Of a stretch of DNA of 64,000 nucleotides, positions 1-8,709 are shown in pieces. The stretch lies in contig OY282376.1 of the NCBI GenBank assembly GCA_958295845.1, positions 1,997,022 through 2,061,021 on the forward strand, given 5' to 3'. The stretch comes from Caldilineaceae bacterium (lineage in GTDB: Bacteria > Chloroflexota > Anaerolineae > Caldilineales > Caldilineaceae). The notes below the pieces were generated by a model that was not told the origin of the DNA, did not search any database, and saw only the letters and a list, made by a program, of their open reading frames with translations. Position 1 is the first letter of the stretch, and each line of letters starts with the position of its first letter. The position numbers were made by a program, and so were the translations under genes.

Positions 1-276
1 CTCATTCATCGCAACTATCAGCGCCGCTGCAGTCAGATCTGAAGACTGTAAATCCATCGGTAATCGCAATGGTTGGCTCGGCGCCATCCCAAGCCTGCGC
101 AGCCTGTCCAGAGCGTGCCTAGACATGAAGCCCAGATTCTCCAGGCTCGGCTGCAGCCCGCGGCTGGTCGCCAGCCATGCCTGTTGCCGTTGCCGGGCAT
201 GTTCGTTAAAAAAATGTTCGGCAAAACGACTACGGTAATAGTTTCCGGTGCAGAGGAATAATACAGTGGCGGTCAT
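1..276 (-). CDS. Low-molecular-weight protein tyrosine phosphatase family protein (cut by window edge)
   Basis: The reverse strand is open from an ATG at 276 down to base 1 (92 codons, no stop), so the C-terminus lies outside the window. Residues 5-16 read VLFLCTGNYYRS, which contains the CX5R(S) phosphate-binding loop of low-molecular-weight phosphatases (Cys9, Arg15) right after the first beta strand, where the family has it. The family removes phosphate from tyrosine or small phospho-substrates in the cytoplasm. The tandem Tyr at loop positions 13-14 replaces the more usual small and Ile residues, so the subgroup may be specialised. It follows the methyltransferase and phosphofructokinase genes on the same strand, with only about 20 bases after the methyltransferase stop, so it is probably co-transcribed. 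The substrate is unknown and the catalytic DP motif would lie beyond the edge. Confidence 0.8.
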   Translation of the reverse strand, partial: MTATVLFLCTGNYYRSRFAEHFFNEHARQRQQAWLATSRGLQPSLENLGFMSRHALDRLRRLGMAPSQPLRLPMDLQSSDLTAAALIVAMNE

Positions 277-294
277 CTCTCCGCCCCCCGTTCC

Positions 295-936
295 CTAACC
301 TTGATTGCGAAGAGATATCGCCTGAAACTTGGTGCCGTCCGACTCCCCTCTAACTATCCCTTCAAAGGACAACACCTGGAAAAACTGTTCCAGGATCAGC
401 CGCAACTCGTCATCAGCGTATAATGCATAGAAACGTTTAGGCTCATAAAAGTCCTCTTCCCGTACCCCTTCAGAGCTTCGACCTCCGTGCATAATGATGA
501 ATATTAGCCCATCAGGTCTTACGACCCGCCGGATCTCTTGTAGGACGTCGGCAAAGTCCGCCTTCGGCACATGCAACAGACAGTTCTGGGCGAACAGCCC
601 GTCAAATCGACCATCCGCGAAATCCAGCCGCAGAAAATCCATCTCGTATGCTTCCAGACCCTTCTGTCGGCACAGGCGAACCATCTCTGGAGAAAGATCC
701 GTGCATACAACCTTCAGCCCCGCCTCTTTGAAGTAGCGCCCTGCCTGCCCTGTCCCGGCCCCGATTTCCAGAAGCGAAGTCATGCCCTCGGCCCGCAAGC
801 TCTGCAGAAACTGCGACCACAGCGGGATCAGCCATTCCCGAACTGGATTTGCGTCCCGCTGTTCCGCTTTGGCATCGTATGCACGCCTGAGCTCAGAAGT
901 GACTGAAACATAGTCTGTCACAGAGCAATGCTCCAC
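295..936 (-). CDS. Class I SAM-dependent methyltransferase
   Basis: A 213-aa protein with a standard class I methyltransferase core. Motif I (LLEIGAGTGQAG) forms the SAM-binding glycine loop, followed by an acidic residue at the end of strand 2 (VVCTDLSPEM) and a motif-IV-like segment (DGLFAQNCLLHVP) typical of Methyltransf_11/25 enzymes. This family methylates small molecules, proteins or RNA; nothing here fixes the substrate. The start lies only 9 bases after the phosphofructokinase stop codon, so the two are very likely one transcript, with the phosphatase fragment downstream. The fold call is firm, the substrate is not. Confidence 0.85.
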   Translation of the reverse strand: MEHCSVTDYVSVTSELRRAYDAKAEQRDANPVREWLIPLWSQFLQSLRAEGMTSLLEIGAGTGQAGRYFKEAGLKVVCTDLSPEMVRLCRQKGLEAYEMDFLRLDFADGRFDGLFAQNCLLHVPKADFADVLQEIRRVVRPDGLIFIIMHGGRSSEGVREEDFYEPKRFYALYADDELRLILEQFFQVLSFEGIVRGESDGTKFQAISLRNQG

Positions 937-945
937 TGGTATTTC

Positions 946-3225
946 TCAGTTCTGGTCGGCCTGTCCCAATACTGACTGCTCAAAGAACCCCGGACCGGGC
1001 TGCGCCAGCATGCGCGCCAACGGCCGCAGTTCCATCCACCACTGCTCAAGAGGCCGTTGATGAACCTCGTCCATCAGCCTGGGAATCCGATAGAGCGGGG
1101 TGGCGTTGACGTCGCCCTCCTGAATCCCAAGACAGACAGCCCCCACATCTGAATATCGCCTTGCTCCCGCACGGCTCGCCACCTCTTCAATTCTTTGCAC
1201 CGCCTCCCACGCAAGTCGCGCTGCCAGGATACGGTCAAACGGCGAAGGGTTACCGCCCTGTTGCAGATGTCCCAGAATAGACTGGCGCACCTCAAACAAT
1301 GCGCCCCCTTCTTCTTCGAACAGCGCAGCAATGAAGGGCGTTGTGTAGAAGGAGTTTGCAGCTTCATTTCGAATCATCAACCCTAAGCGCTTGCCCTGCT
1401 GAAACCCCTGCTTCAATAGCTCTATGTCTCGTTCGAGCTCCTTGAGCGTAATCCCCTCCTCGTGCAGATAGACTCGTTCGGCTCCCGTTGCAATTGCGCT
1501 CATCAGCGCTAAGTAACCGCAGTAACGTCCCATCACCTCTACAATAAAGCACCTGTTAAGGGCCACCGCCGACTGCTTAATCTTGTCCACAACTTCAACG
1601 ATGCTGTTCAATGCCGTGTCAGCGCCGATACTCAACTCCGAGCCCGGCAAGTTGTTGTTTATGCTGGCTGGGATGCAGATAATGGGTATGTCGAATGCTG
1701 GGAAGTTATGCCGCTCTTCGTACAATTTGTGTGCCGCGTGATACCCGGCCCAGCCCCCGATCATTACGATTGCATCCACCTGATGCTTCTCGAGCACCTG
1801 CGCCGCCGCGTACAACTCCGCACCCTCCGGGGTCTTCCGGCTGCTTCCCAACTCCGACCCCCCGGTCGGCGCCCAGCCGTTAACGGTCATCCAATTCATC
1901 TCCTGGATGTCATCGTCAATCAGGCCCCGGAAGCCCCACTTGACACCCAGTGGTATATGGCCGTTGTCCTCCAACATACGCACGACGGCACGCGTCGCCG
2001 CGTTCATCCCCGGCGCAGGGGCCCCTCCCGTCAAGACAGCCACCCGCAATCGTCTTTTATTGGGCTGCGGCGGGCGAGGATTGGCGCGAATCAGCGTCCG
2101 TAAAATGCGGAAGGAGTCCCTATAGGCTTTACCCCGGTACTCCATCGCCTCATCGAACCTGCACTCGTGGATACAACTTCCGACTTTGAGCGTATGTTCC
2201 ACGCACTCTGTCAAAGAGCTGTGAACGATCTTGTTGTTCTCGATACCAATAAGAACCGCTTCGTCGCCGGGTTTGGCGTTCAGCACCGCTTCCGCCGCCG
2301 CCGCGCCCAGTAACGTGGCCAGAACTCGGTCCGATGCGCTGGGAGATCCGCCGCGCTGCACGTGGCCAAGAACCGTCACACGTGCCTCTTCACCCAGATA
2401 CTTGGTCAGCACCTCCTCAACATATCTGCTGGAGATAGGGTTGCCGTGACGGTCCTGAGCTCCCTCCGCCACCACCACAATGCTGTCCCGCCGGCCCATT
2501 TCCCGGCCTGTGCGCAAGATAGAACACATCCGCTCTTCCCACTCATCCAGATTGGGCGGGTTCTCCGGGATCAACGCGAAATCCGCACCCGATGCCAGCG
2601 CCCCCATCAGCGCCAGATGGCCGCAATGATGCCCCATCACCTCGACTACAAACGCGCGCTGGTGACTGGCCGCCGTGCTCGTGATGGCGTCAAGCGCTTC
2701 GGTGATGCGGTGCAGCGCAGAGTCCGTACCAATCGAAAGGTCCGTCCCGAACATATCATTGTCGATTGAACCCACCAGACCTGCGACCGCAAGAAATCCA
2801 TACTCTTCCTTAACCGATGGATCCAGGCGCCCTTCGGCCACCAACTCCTCCAAAAGTGTGCGCCACTCCTCCCGCAGCACCTGCGCACCCGTCAAACTGC
2901 CGTCGCCCCCGATAACAATCAATCGATTTATGCCTTGCAGAAGCAGATTACGCACCGCCTCCTTGCGCCCAGACCTTTCCAGAAAATCAGGACTTCTGGC
3001 AGTGCCAAGGATAGTACCCCCTTGTTGCAGCACACCGCCTACCGAGTCCCAGGTGAAAGGGCTTATCTGATCGCCGCCCTCGATCATCCCCTGAAACCCT
3101 TCGAATATCCCGAATACCTCCGCCCTCCGCTCCAACGCCGCGCGCACCGCCGAACGCACAGCCGCATTCATGCCCTGTGCATCGCCTCCGCTGGTGAGAA
3201 CGCTTAAACGAGCAGTCTTTGCCAT
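946..3225 (-). CDS. 6-phosphofructokinase, tandem double-domain (eukaryote-like) form
   Basis: A 759-aa protein made of two phosphofructokinase domains in tandem (about 1-385 and 390-759), roughly twice the length of bacterial PfkA. The N-half keeps the ATP loop (GGDGS, 106-110) and the catalytic SIDND (Asp155, Asp157), but has His199 where MGR has Arg. The C-half has lost catalysis: GGDGS is replaced by GGWAG (490-494) and the Asp motif reads SINNN (521-525), while it keeps an intact MGR (565-567) and a GHLQQGGNPSPFDR segment. This division into a catalytic N-half and a regulatory-looking C-half is that of eukaryotic ATP-PFKs. Known role: phosphorylation of fructose-6-phosphate in glycolysis. 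Start: AGGAGG lies just upstream of ATG 3225, and an extended -10 lies further up. First gene of the - strand operon. Confidence 0.9.
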   Translation of the reverse strand: MAKTARLSVLTSGGDAQGMNAAVRSAVRAALERRAEVFGIFEGFQGMIEGGDQISPFTWDSVGGVLQQGGTILGTARSPDFLERSGRKEAVRNLLLQGINRLIVIGGDGSLTGAQVLREEWRTLLEELVAEGRLDPSVKEEYGFLAVAGLVGSIDNDMFGTDLSIGTDSALHRITEALDAITSTAASHQRAFVVEVMGHHCGHLALMGALASGADFALIPENPPNLDEWEERMCSILRTGREMGRRDSIVVVAEGAQDRHGNPISSRYVEEVLTKYLGEEARVTVLGHVQRGGSPSASDRVLATLLGAAAAEAVLNAKPGDEAVLIGIENNKIVHSSLTECVEHTLKVGSCIHECRFDEAMEYRGKAYRDSFRILRTLIRANPRPPQPNKRRLRVAVLTGGAPAPGMNAATRAVVRMLEDNGHIPLGVKWGFRGLIDDDIQEMNWMTVNGWAPTGGSELGSSRKTPEGAELYAAAQVLEKHQVDAIVMIGGWAGYHAAHKLYEERHNFPAFDIPIICIPASINNNLPGSELSIGADTALNSIVEVVDKIKQSAVALNRCFIVEVMGRYCGYLALMSAIATGAERVYLHEEGITLKELERDIELLKQGFQQGKRLGLMIRNEAANSFYTTPFIAALFEEEGGALFEVRQSILGHLQQGGNPSPFDRILAARLAWEAVQRIEEVASRAGARRYSDVGAVCLGIQEGDVNATPLYRIPRLMDEVHQRPLEQWWMELRPLARMLAQPGPGFFEQSVLGQADQN

Positions 3226-3296
3226 GCGCCGCCCTCCTATTGCGGCAAACCCGCTTCCCTGCGCCGCCCTTAAGCAGCGTCAGTTGATATCCAGTG

Positions 3297-3305
3297 ATTA
3301 TAGCA
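3297..3305 (-). promoter_or_regulatory. Extended -10 promoter element upstream of the phosphofructokinase
   Basis: Read on the - strand the bases are TGCTATAAT, a perfect extended -10 box (TGn plus TATAAT), about 72 bases before the phosphofructokinase ATG. I see no good -35 at 16-18 bases, which is tolerated when the TG extension is present. Predicted by eye only. Confidence 0.45.
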
Positions 3306-3690
3306 TGTAGCAGGCTGTTCCCGCATCTGGCTTTACAAACCCTGAAAATGCGCTGCCATCCTCCGTATAACCTGGAGGATCGGCAGCCTCGCCATCGTAC
3401 CCAGGACCACGGCTCTATAAAGTCCAGCCGGTCGCACAGGTCCACTGCCTCCCATAAGAGCCCCCATTTAATCGACCAGAGATTGAAACCGGCTGAAGAG
3501 ATCGCAGCCTGCCAGTTCAAGCTACATAGCTGTCGGCGAGACTTTCAGTTGACAAAAAATCTTGATTCGACGCCGACAACTCCGTTGCTTGCGCCTTCCC
3601 CCCGCCAACCACTGCCACGCTCTCGCGGCGGCCACGCTTGAGTCCCGGACCGGCATCTCCTAACAGTACCGCTCATTTACCCCGCACTCC

Positions 3691-3720
3691 TTGACAGATC
3701 AAGCCCAAAAAATGTAGACT
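3691..3720 (+). promoter_or_regulatory. Candidate sigma-70-type promoter for the MBL-fold/TPR operon
   Basis: TTGACA (3691-3696) matches the -35 consensus perfectly. After an 18-base spacer comes TAGACT (3715-3720), a 4-of-6 match to the -10. It lies about 105 bases upstream of the chosen start at 3826. Found by eye; not tested against background. Confidence 0.5.
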
Positions 3721-3825
3721 AACAGGAGAAAATCAGCATCGTGATTGGCTCGACGACTTCGAACCTGAATGTCGGCGCATAACTCTTACCGGCGTATCAA
3801 GTCACCTGGACGAGAGGTTTCGATC

Positions 3826-4848
3826 ATGGCAGCCAGACGGAGAACTTCATACAAAATTGGCGTAACGGGCCTGGGTGAGAGGCAGGAGATTGCGCCGGGT
3901 CTCTTTATCAACACAGTCTACAGAGGATGTACGCCGGGATTTGTCGTCACAGACGAGGGCCTGATCCTCATCGATACACCACTGATCCCCAAACAGGCCA
4001 GAGATTGGCGGGAACAGATAGAAGCGGAGGCCCCTGACCTGCCTATCCTGTACGTGTTCAACACCGATCACCATCGCGGCCATGCCTTGGGCAACCAGTA
4101 TTTTCTGCCTGCCACCGTGATCGCCCACGAGCGCGCCTATAAAGAAATGTCAGGCTACACTGAAAACTTCAAGGAACGCGTCTACAACAGCTTCAAGCGG
4201 GAGCCGGAAATCCAGGAACAGTTGACAGACATCGAGATTATCCTTCCCGACGTTACCTTCACCGACAGCGCTCGCCTCAAATACGGAGGACGTGAAGTTC
4301 AGTTGATCTACGCCGGCGGCCATACGCCTGCCACAAGCATCGCTTGGTTGCCGGAAGAGAAGATCGCCTTCGTCGGTGACATCCTCTGGGTTGACCAGCA
4401 TCCCTACATGGCCCAGGCCGATTCTCTCGAATGGATCGAAGCGCTGCGTCGAATTCGAACGCTCGGCGCCGAAAGACTGGTACCTGGCCACGGTCCCGTT
4501 TGCCGGCCCGATGATACCTACCGTGTAGAAGAATACATCCTGTTCAAGCGAGAACGCGTCCGCGACTACTACCGTGCAGGAAAAACAAAAAACGAAGCAA
4601 AAAGCGGGCTGGTCGGCGAAATGTTGGAGCTCTTCCCTGTTCCCCTCGAGCGTAAAGCCAAAATTGAAAGCCAGATAAAGTCAGGCATTAATCGCGTCTA
4701 CCGTGAGATCCAGCGGGAAGAGGAGATGGCTGGAATCGGGTCAGGTAACGGCATGCTGCAACCGCCTGCCAACGGAGAACACACCCTTCACGAGCCCCAG
4801 GCCGAAGCCAACCTGGTTCCAACGCCCGTTGCGGAGGCCAGTCAGTAG
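3826..4848 (+). CDS. Metallo-beta-lactamase-fold hydrolase with divergent metal motif
   Basis: A protein of about 340 residues with the overall MBL-fold pattern: an N-terminal beta region, a central HxHxDH-position loop, then GGHTPAT, VGDIL and VPGHGPV, which carry the later metal ligands. The signature loop reads NTDHHRGHALGN, so at the HxHxDH positions the residues are D81, H83, G85 and H86: the first His and the Asp are missing. It may bind one metal or bind it differently. I chose ATG 3826, preceded by GAGAGG, instead of the longer frame beginning at 3769. The C-terminal tail (about the last 50 residues) is polar and probably disordered. The stop codon overlaps the GTG of the next gene by one base, so the two are translationally coupled. 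Substrate unknown. Confidence 0.75.
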   Translation: MAARRRTSYKIGVTGLGERQEIAPGLFINTVYRGCTPGFVVTDEGLILIDTPLIPKQARDWREQIEAEAPDLPILYVFNTDHHRGHALGNQYFLPATVIAHERAYKEMSGYTENFKERVYNSFKREPEIQEQLTDIEIILPDVTFTDSARLKYGGREVQLIYAGGHTPATSIAWLPEEKIAFVGDILWVDQHPYMAQADSLEWIEALRRIRTLGAERLVPGHGPVCRPDDTYRVEEYILFKRERVRDYYRAGKTKNEAKSGLVGEMLELFPVPLERKAKIESQIKSGINRVYREIQREEEMAGIGSGNGMLQPPANGEHTLHEPQAEANLVPTPVAEASQ

Positions 4849-5897
4849 TGGCCTATTCTGTTCGGGATGAACGCCAGAGTCTTGCTGTAAGCCTGCGCGA
4901 AGACCTTGGCGAAGCGGAAATATTGGTCGTTCAGCTGCGCCGCGACAACGTCGAACAGTTCCTGCAGCTATTGGACCGCATCGAACAGCGCTTCGCCGAG
5001 TTGGAGTCCGACCTCCTTGACCTGCGACCCGAATTCACTCGCTGGGGAAGCCTGCATAGTAAGATTCGGGGTGAAGCAGGCCGCATCGTTCGCGTTATCG
5101 GCGTCGCCGGCGGCCTGGAGAAACTGCGTCAGGCAAACCAGCCGGCCGAAGGCTTCTGGTGGCACCTTGACGCCGTTGTGGCCGCCGACCGCCGACGTCT
5201 GATTCGCAGACTGGGCATCTCCTTCGGGACCATCACTGCAGTGCTGGTGGTAATCTGGGTTCTGCTCACCTTCGTCTTTCCTCCCGATCCCAATACCGTA
5301 GTCGCCTCTGAAGCCATCTCCACGCTTCAGCAACTGGCCTTTGAGGGCCGTTGGGAAGAGGCCCTGGCCGTCATCGAAGACGCCATGTCCCGACTCACTC
5401 AACCAGATGCAGAACTCCTGATTTGGGAAGGAGTTATGCGCGGCAAACTGGGGCAGGATGAACGCGCCGCCGAGGCGCTCGCCGAAGCAAAATCCCTTGT
5501 GCCCGCCGGAAAACTTGTTGCCTACTGGTGGTCGCTGGGCTCTGTTCACCTCTCAGTTGGCGATGTGGACCAAGCCCGTACTGCCGGTTTCGAAGCAATT
5601 GGGCTGGATAAAAAAGATGCCCAGGGCTACTTTCTCTTGGCAACTGTGGCCGAAGTGACAGGCGACACGGTATGTTCCGTTGACCTCTTTGACGAGACCT
5701 TCCGACTGGCGGCCGACAGCAACCCCCAACTCGCAGTCATAGCCCGCGTACGCATGGGGAACCTGCTTCAACGCCCCGCCAATCTGCCGCTCATAGGTGA
5801 CGACGAGACGGAAAACGGGAACGAAGAGGGCGGCGAAAACAGCCAACAGGCCGAAAACTCCGATAACGGTCTGCCCGAATCCTGCGCCGGACTGTAG
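4848..5897 (+). CDS. Membrane-anchored tetratricopeptide-repeat protein
   Basis: A 349-aa protein starting at a GTG that shares one base with the upstream stop (TAGTG). Residues 1-115 are charged and helical, with a possible coiled coil around 20-60. One transmembrane helix lies at about 122-144. Residues 155-300 form degenerate TPR-like helix pairs (LAFEGRWEEALAVIEDA; LSVGDVDQARTAGFEAI; DAQGYFLLATVAEVTGD). The last 40 residues are acidic and Asn/Gln-rich. TPR domains bind other proteins, and here the domain would be outside the membrane with the coiled region inside, or the reverse. Coupling to the MBL-fold gene suggests a joint role, but no partner is evident. Confidence 0.7.
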   Translation: MAYSVRDERQSLAVSLREDLGEAEILVVQLRRDNVEQFLQLLDRIEQRFAELESDLLDLRPEFTRWGSLHSKIRGEAGRIVRVIGVAGGLEKLRQANQPAEGFWWHLDAVVAADRRRLIRRLGISFGTITAVLVVIWVLLTFVFPPDPNTVVASEAISTLQQLAFEGRWEEALAVIEDAMSRLTQPDAELLIWEGVMRGKLGQDERAAEALAEAKSLVPAGKLVAYWWSLGSVHLSVGDVDQARTAGFEAIGLDKKDAQGYFLLATVAEVTGDTVCSVDLFDETFRLAADSNPQLAVIARVRMGNLLQRPANLPLIGDDETENGNEEGGENSQQAENSDNGLPESCAGL

Positions 5898-6007
5898 CTT
5901 CCTGTTTGCCTCCCCAACTTCGCCTGTCTCGACTTGAATTCCCGCTGGAATTTCCGTCCACCACAAAAATCTTGTAAAATGCCCCTTGGTCCGACTGGAC
6001 CTGACTC

Positions 6008-6080
6008 GCCCCCTTAGCTCAGAGGATAGAGCAACGGACTTCTAATCCGTCGGTCGTAGGTTCGACTCCTACAGGGGGTG
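6008..6080 (+). tRNA. tRNA-Arg (anticodon TCT)
   Basis: All four arms can be folded by hand. The acceptor stem pairs 6008-6014 with 6073-6079 and includes a G-U pair at the first position. The D-arm contains TTAGCTCAGAGGATAGAGCA, the anticodon stem ACGGA/TCCGT encloses loop CTTCTAA with TCT at 6041-6043, and the T-arm is GTAGG/CCTAC with loop TTCGACT. The discriminator is G6080 and CCA is not encoded. It reads AGA codons. Confidence 0.97.
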
Positions 6081-6215
6081 CCTGAAAATCTGTAGATACG
6101 TCTTGTCTGTTCCTTTGCCGATTCCATGGGCTGTATCCCGAAATAGCTTTGAATCAGGGACCATGTAGGTAAGGACAGCCACGCAGGTTTAGCCCTGTTC
6201 TCTCAGAGAAAAAGC

Positions 6216-6262
6216 AATCGGCGCTGCCACCCATGCCTCGGGTCTGGCAGCGCCGATTTTCT
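6216..6262. terminator. Bidirectional intrinsic terminator
   Basis: A perfect 14-bp inverted repeat (AATCGGCGCTGCCA at 6216-6229 and its complement at 6245-6258) encloses a 15-base loop. It is followed by a T-rich run on the + strand (TTTTCTCTTTCT) and, read on the - strand, by TTGCTTTTTC. It sits between tRNA-Arg (+) and the thuA-like gene (-), so it can end transcription arriving from both sides. Confidence 0.85.
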
Positions 6263-6315
6263 CTTTCTAACTTTCTATTCGTGTCCCTGGTCGAATTGCT
6301 CGGGTAATTCCAGCC

Positions 6316-7104
6316 CTAACCAACCCGATCCCGCACCGAACTCTTCTCCGCAATCGTCTCCAACGGGTCCTTCTCGTTGATAGCAGTGAGGCCCGGCTTG
6401 CCCTCCTGAAAATAAGGGAATGTCGGGCCGCCGGACGGCGCCGCCCAGTGCACACCGTTTGCAATCACCTGGCGGACGATGTCCATGTGGAATATCGGGT
6501 ACGTCTCATGTCCCGGACGGAAGTAGAAGATTTTTCCGTTGCCGCGGTGGAAACAGGCGCCGCTGCGGAAGACATTGCCTCCCTCGAACCAGCTGACAAA
6601 AACTAGGTCGTCAGGCGGGGGAATATCGAACAACTCCCCATACATCTCGCACTCTTCAATCTCAAAGTAGGGCGGCAACCCTTGTGCAATGGGGTGGGAC
6701 GGCTTTACCACCCAGATGCGCTCCTTCTCGTCCGCCTCGCGCCAGCGCAAACTGCAGGTCGTTCCCATCAGGCTGCGAAATACCTTCGAGAAATGGCCCG
6801 AGTGCAATACAACCAGTCCCATTCCCTCCAGGACGCGCCTCTTGACCCGCTCGACGATCTCATCGTTAACCTGCGCATGCGCCCGGTGTCCCCACCAGGT
6901 CAACACGTCAGTTTCCGCCAGTACTTCATCTGTCAGACCATGCTCCGGTTCATCCAACGTAGCCGTCTGTACTGAACTGAATCCGTGCAAACGCAGCCCT
7001 TCGGCGATCGCGCCGTGAATCCCATCAGGATAAATCCCGCCTATGAACTCGTTTATCTTCTCGTGTTGAAACTCGTTCCAGACCGTTACGCGAATGTCTC
7101 CCAT
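6316..7104 (-). CDS. ThuA-like domain protein (trehalose-utilisation family)
   Basis: A 262-aa protein of the ThuA family (class I glutamine-amidotransferase-like fold). Recognisable segments are the N-terminal [13 protein letters not shown], the [11 protein letters not shown] strand, [12 protein letters not shown] with the conserved His, and the C-terminal [14 protein letters not shown]. The family occurs in sugar-utilisation gene sets and is often paired with Gfo/Idh/MocA oxidoreductases, as here; ThuA is linked to 3-keto-sugar metabolism in some bacteria. I chose ATG 7104, which has an excellent GGAGGA site 7 bases upstream, over the longer frame at 7152. The exact reaction is unknown. Confidence 0.85.
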   Translation of the reverse strand: MGDIRVTVWNEFQHEKINEFIGGIYPDGIHGAIAEGLRLHGFSSVQTATLDEPEHGLTDEVLAETDVLTWWGHRAHAQVNDEIVERVKRRVLEGMGLVVLHSGHFSKVFRSLMGTTCSLRWREADEKERIWVVKPSHPIAQGLPPYFEIEECEMYGELFDIPPPDDLVFVSWFEGGNVFRSGACFHRGNGKIFYFRPGHETYPIFHMDIVRQVIANGVHWAAPSGGPTFPYFQEGKPGLTAINEKDPLETIAEKSSVRDRVG

Positions 7105-7206
7105 CCTGTCTCCTCCATATACTGAGTTCTGAATAAGGCAATCTGGACGCACGTAGCTGGCGCGTTCCCGCCTCTTTGGTGCTCTGTCCCTTTTCCCCGT
7201 GGCGCG

Positions 7207-8235
7207 CTAACTGCCGACAGCCACCGGCCTTCCACCCTGACCGGCCGACTCCTTAATCGCATCCCACAAACGTGCCATACGCAATCCGATCTCAGGTGGA
7301 CAAGGGTTCTCTATCTCACCCGCCCGCACTCGTACAAACTGTTGCCACGTACCCAGTGATTCGGGCAATTCTACAGGCATCAGTTCCTCATCCTCCATCT
7401 CTTGAACCAGGAGACGTTCTCCCCAAATCCCCGTCTGCAGCATCCCGTTCTCGCACATCACCCGCACGTCCGAGCCAATCCCGCTCTTCGTGTTTCCTGA
7501 AGCATTCATCGTCACCAGCGCACCCGACTTCAACCGCGCAATAACCGCCGACAGAATATCCACCTGCGTGCCTTGATTGTCCATCCACGCCGCGACCTCG
7601 GCAAAGTCCTCCCCTGCCAAATCGGAGATAGTATTGAGCATATGCGCACCAGTGTCAAACAGGAAGCCTCCCCCTGCAATTTCAGGATCCTGGCGCCACA
7701 CGCCAGTCGTGAAAGTCATCCAGTTCTGCCACACCACCCCGCTGATATTCAGAATCCTGCCCAGTTTCCCCGACCGCAGAATCTTCGTGCCGGTACGAAC
7801 CTGCGGCGACATACTGCCGTTGAAAGCCACTGAGAGCAGGCGCTCGCTTCGGTCCCGCACCGCGATCAATTCTAATGCCTCCTCCGCGTTCATCACCATC
7901 GGCTTTTCCAACAATACGTCCAGCCCAGCCTCCAAACATGCCTTCGCCTGCGTAAAATGCAATACGTGAGGCGTGATGATGAACACAGCGTCGAGCTCGT
8001 CGCACTGCAACATCTTCTCCAGGTCCGGTTCATTCGGGGGAGGGCTCTTGCCCGCCTCGTCGAAAAGCGCACAGAACTCCTCATAGGACTGGGCCGATGG
8101 CTCACATACAATCGTCACCTCTGTCGTATCCTCCTGCAAAAGAATGCGCCGCGTATGGCTCCGCGCCATCCCGCCGCACCCGACAAATGCCATTCGAACG
8201 CGGGGCGACCCCCCGCCTGAGCGACTCTCCGTCAT
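7207..8235 (-). CDS. Gfo/Idh/MocA family NAD(P)-dependent oxidoreductase
   Basis: A 342-aa protein with the N-terminal Rossmann fold typical of the family ([12 protein letters not shown], residues about 17-28), the diagnostic EKP motif (LLEKPMVMN) whose Lys is catalytic, and a C-terminal substrate domain containing [13 protein letters not shown] with the conserved Asp and His. These enzymes oxidise or reduce sugars, inositols and related polyols with NAD(P). The start follows the pattern of a basic, flexible leader. It is the first gene of a two-gene - strand unit, about 100 bases upstream of the ThuA-like gene, and the two probably act on the same carbohydrate. Confidence 0.9.
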   Translation of the reverse strand: MTESRSGGGSPRVRMAFVGCGGMARSHTRRILLQEDTTEVTIVCEPSAQSYEEFCALFDEAGKSPPPNEPDLEKMLQCDELDAVFIITPHVLHFTQAKACLEAGLDVLLEKPMVMNAEEALELIAVRDRSERLLSVAFNGSMSPQVRTGTKILRSGKLGRILNISGVVWQNWMTFTTGVWRQDPEIAGGGFLFDTGAHMLNTISDLAGEDFAEVAAWMDNQGTQVDILSAVIARLKSGALVTMNASGNTKSGIGSDVRVMCENGMLQTGIWGERLLVQEMEDEELMPVELPESLGTWQQFVRVRAGEIENPCPPEIGLRMARLWDAIKESAGQGGRPVAVGS

Positions 8236-8709
8236 CCTCTGACTCCTGACTGTTCTAAACGTGGAAGATTGCTACATCCCGGTTCGGGCCGGATCAGCGC
8301 TGCACCCGCCATTTTCGGGAGCGGTCCAGCGCCCAACAAAGGACCCATTGTGCCAGCATACCTGGGGGATGAAGAAGGTATCCGACCGGCCAGACCATCA
8401 TACCCTGCGCCGCGACCACCGGCAAGATTTCACCCCCGATAACGCATTAATTCCTACTCCGAGCCCGAAGAGCACGCCTCCTTACCTTACCGCGCAGAAG
8501 CAAGGCATACCCAGTTTTTGCGAACTCCTGGCCAACTCTTAGAATAGACTCTGGCCTTCTGCCCCTGCAACCGCGTTCCCTTTCGAACTTTCTCAGCCCC
8601 ACGGCGACATGAATGGAATCCACACCGCAATTCTCAGGATAAACCGCCGCCACCGGCAACCGACCCGCCTTGGGTCCAGCTTCACACCTATCGATCCCTC
8701 ACCGCGCCA
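8236..8709. other. Intergenic region, no gene seen
   Basis: About 470 bases between the divergent oxidoreductase (-) and maf (+) genes. Short open frames occur on both strands but none has a ribosome site or recognisable motif. It presumably carries the two promoters; no convincing -35/-10 pair was found by eye. Confidence 0.45.

Larger units (their letters stand above)
3226..3825. other. Intergenic region between divergent operons, no gene seen
   Basis: About 600 bases separate the divergent phosphofructokinase and metallo-beta-lactamase-fold genes. The region contains one candidate promoter for each side and a small inverted repeat (ATCCTCC/GGAGGAT near 3358-3381). Open frames crossing it on both strands lack ribosome sites and recognisable protein motifs. 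I see no RNA gene. Confidence 0.5.

Noticed and set aside
2987..3520. 177-residue - strand frame over the phosphofructokinase start
   Set aside because: Out of frame with the kinase, Arg- and Trp-rich, no motif. The kinase frame has a strong ribosome site.
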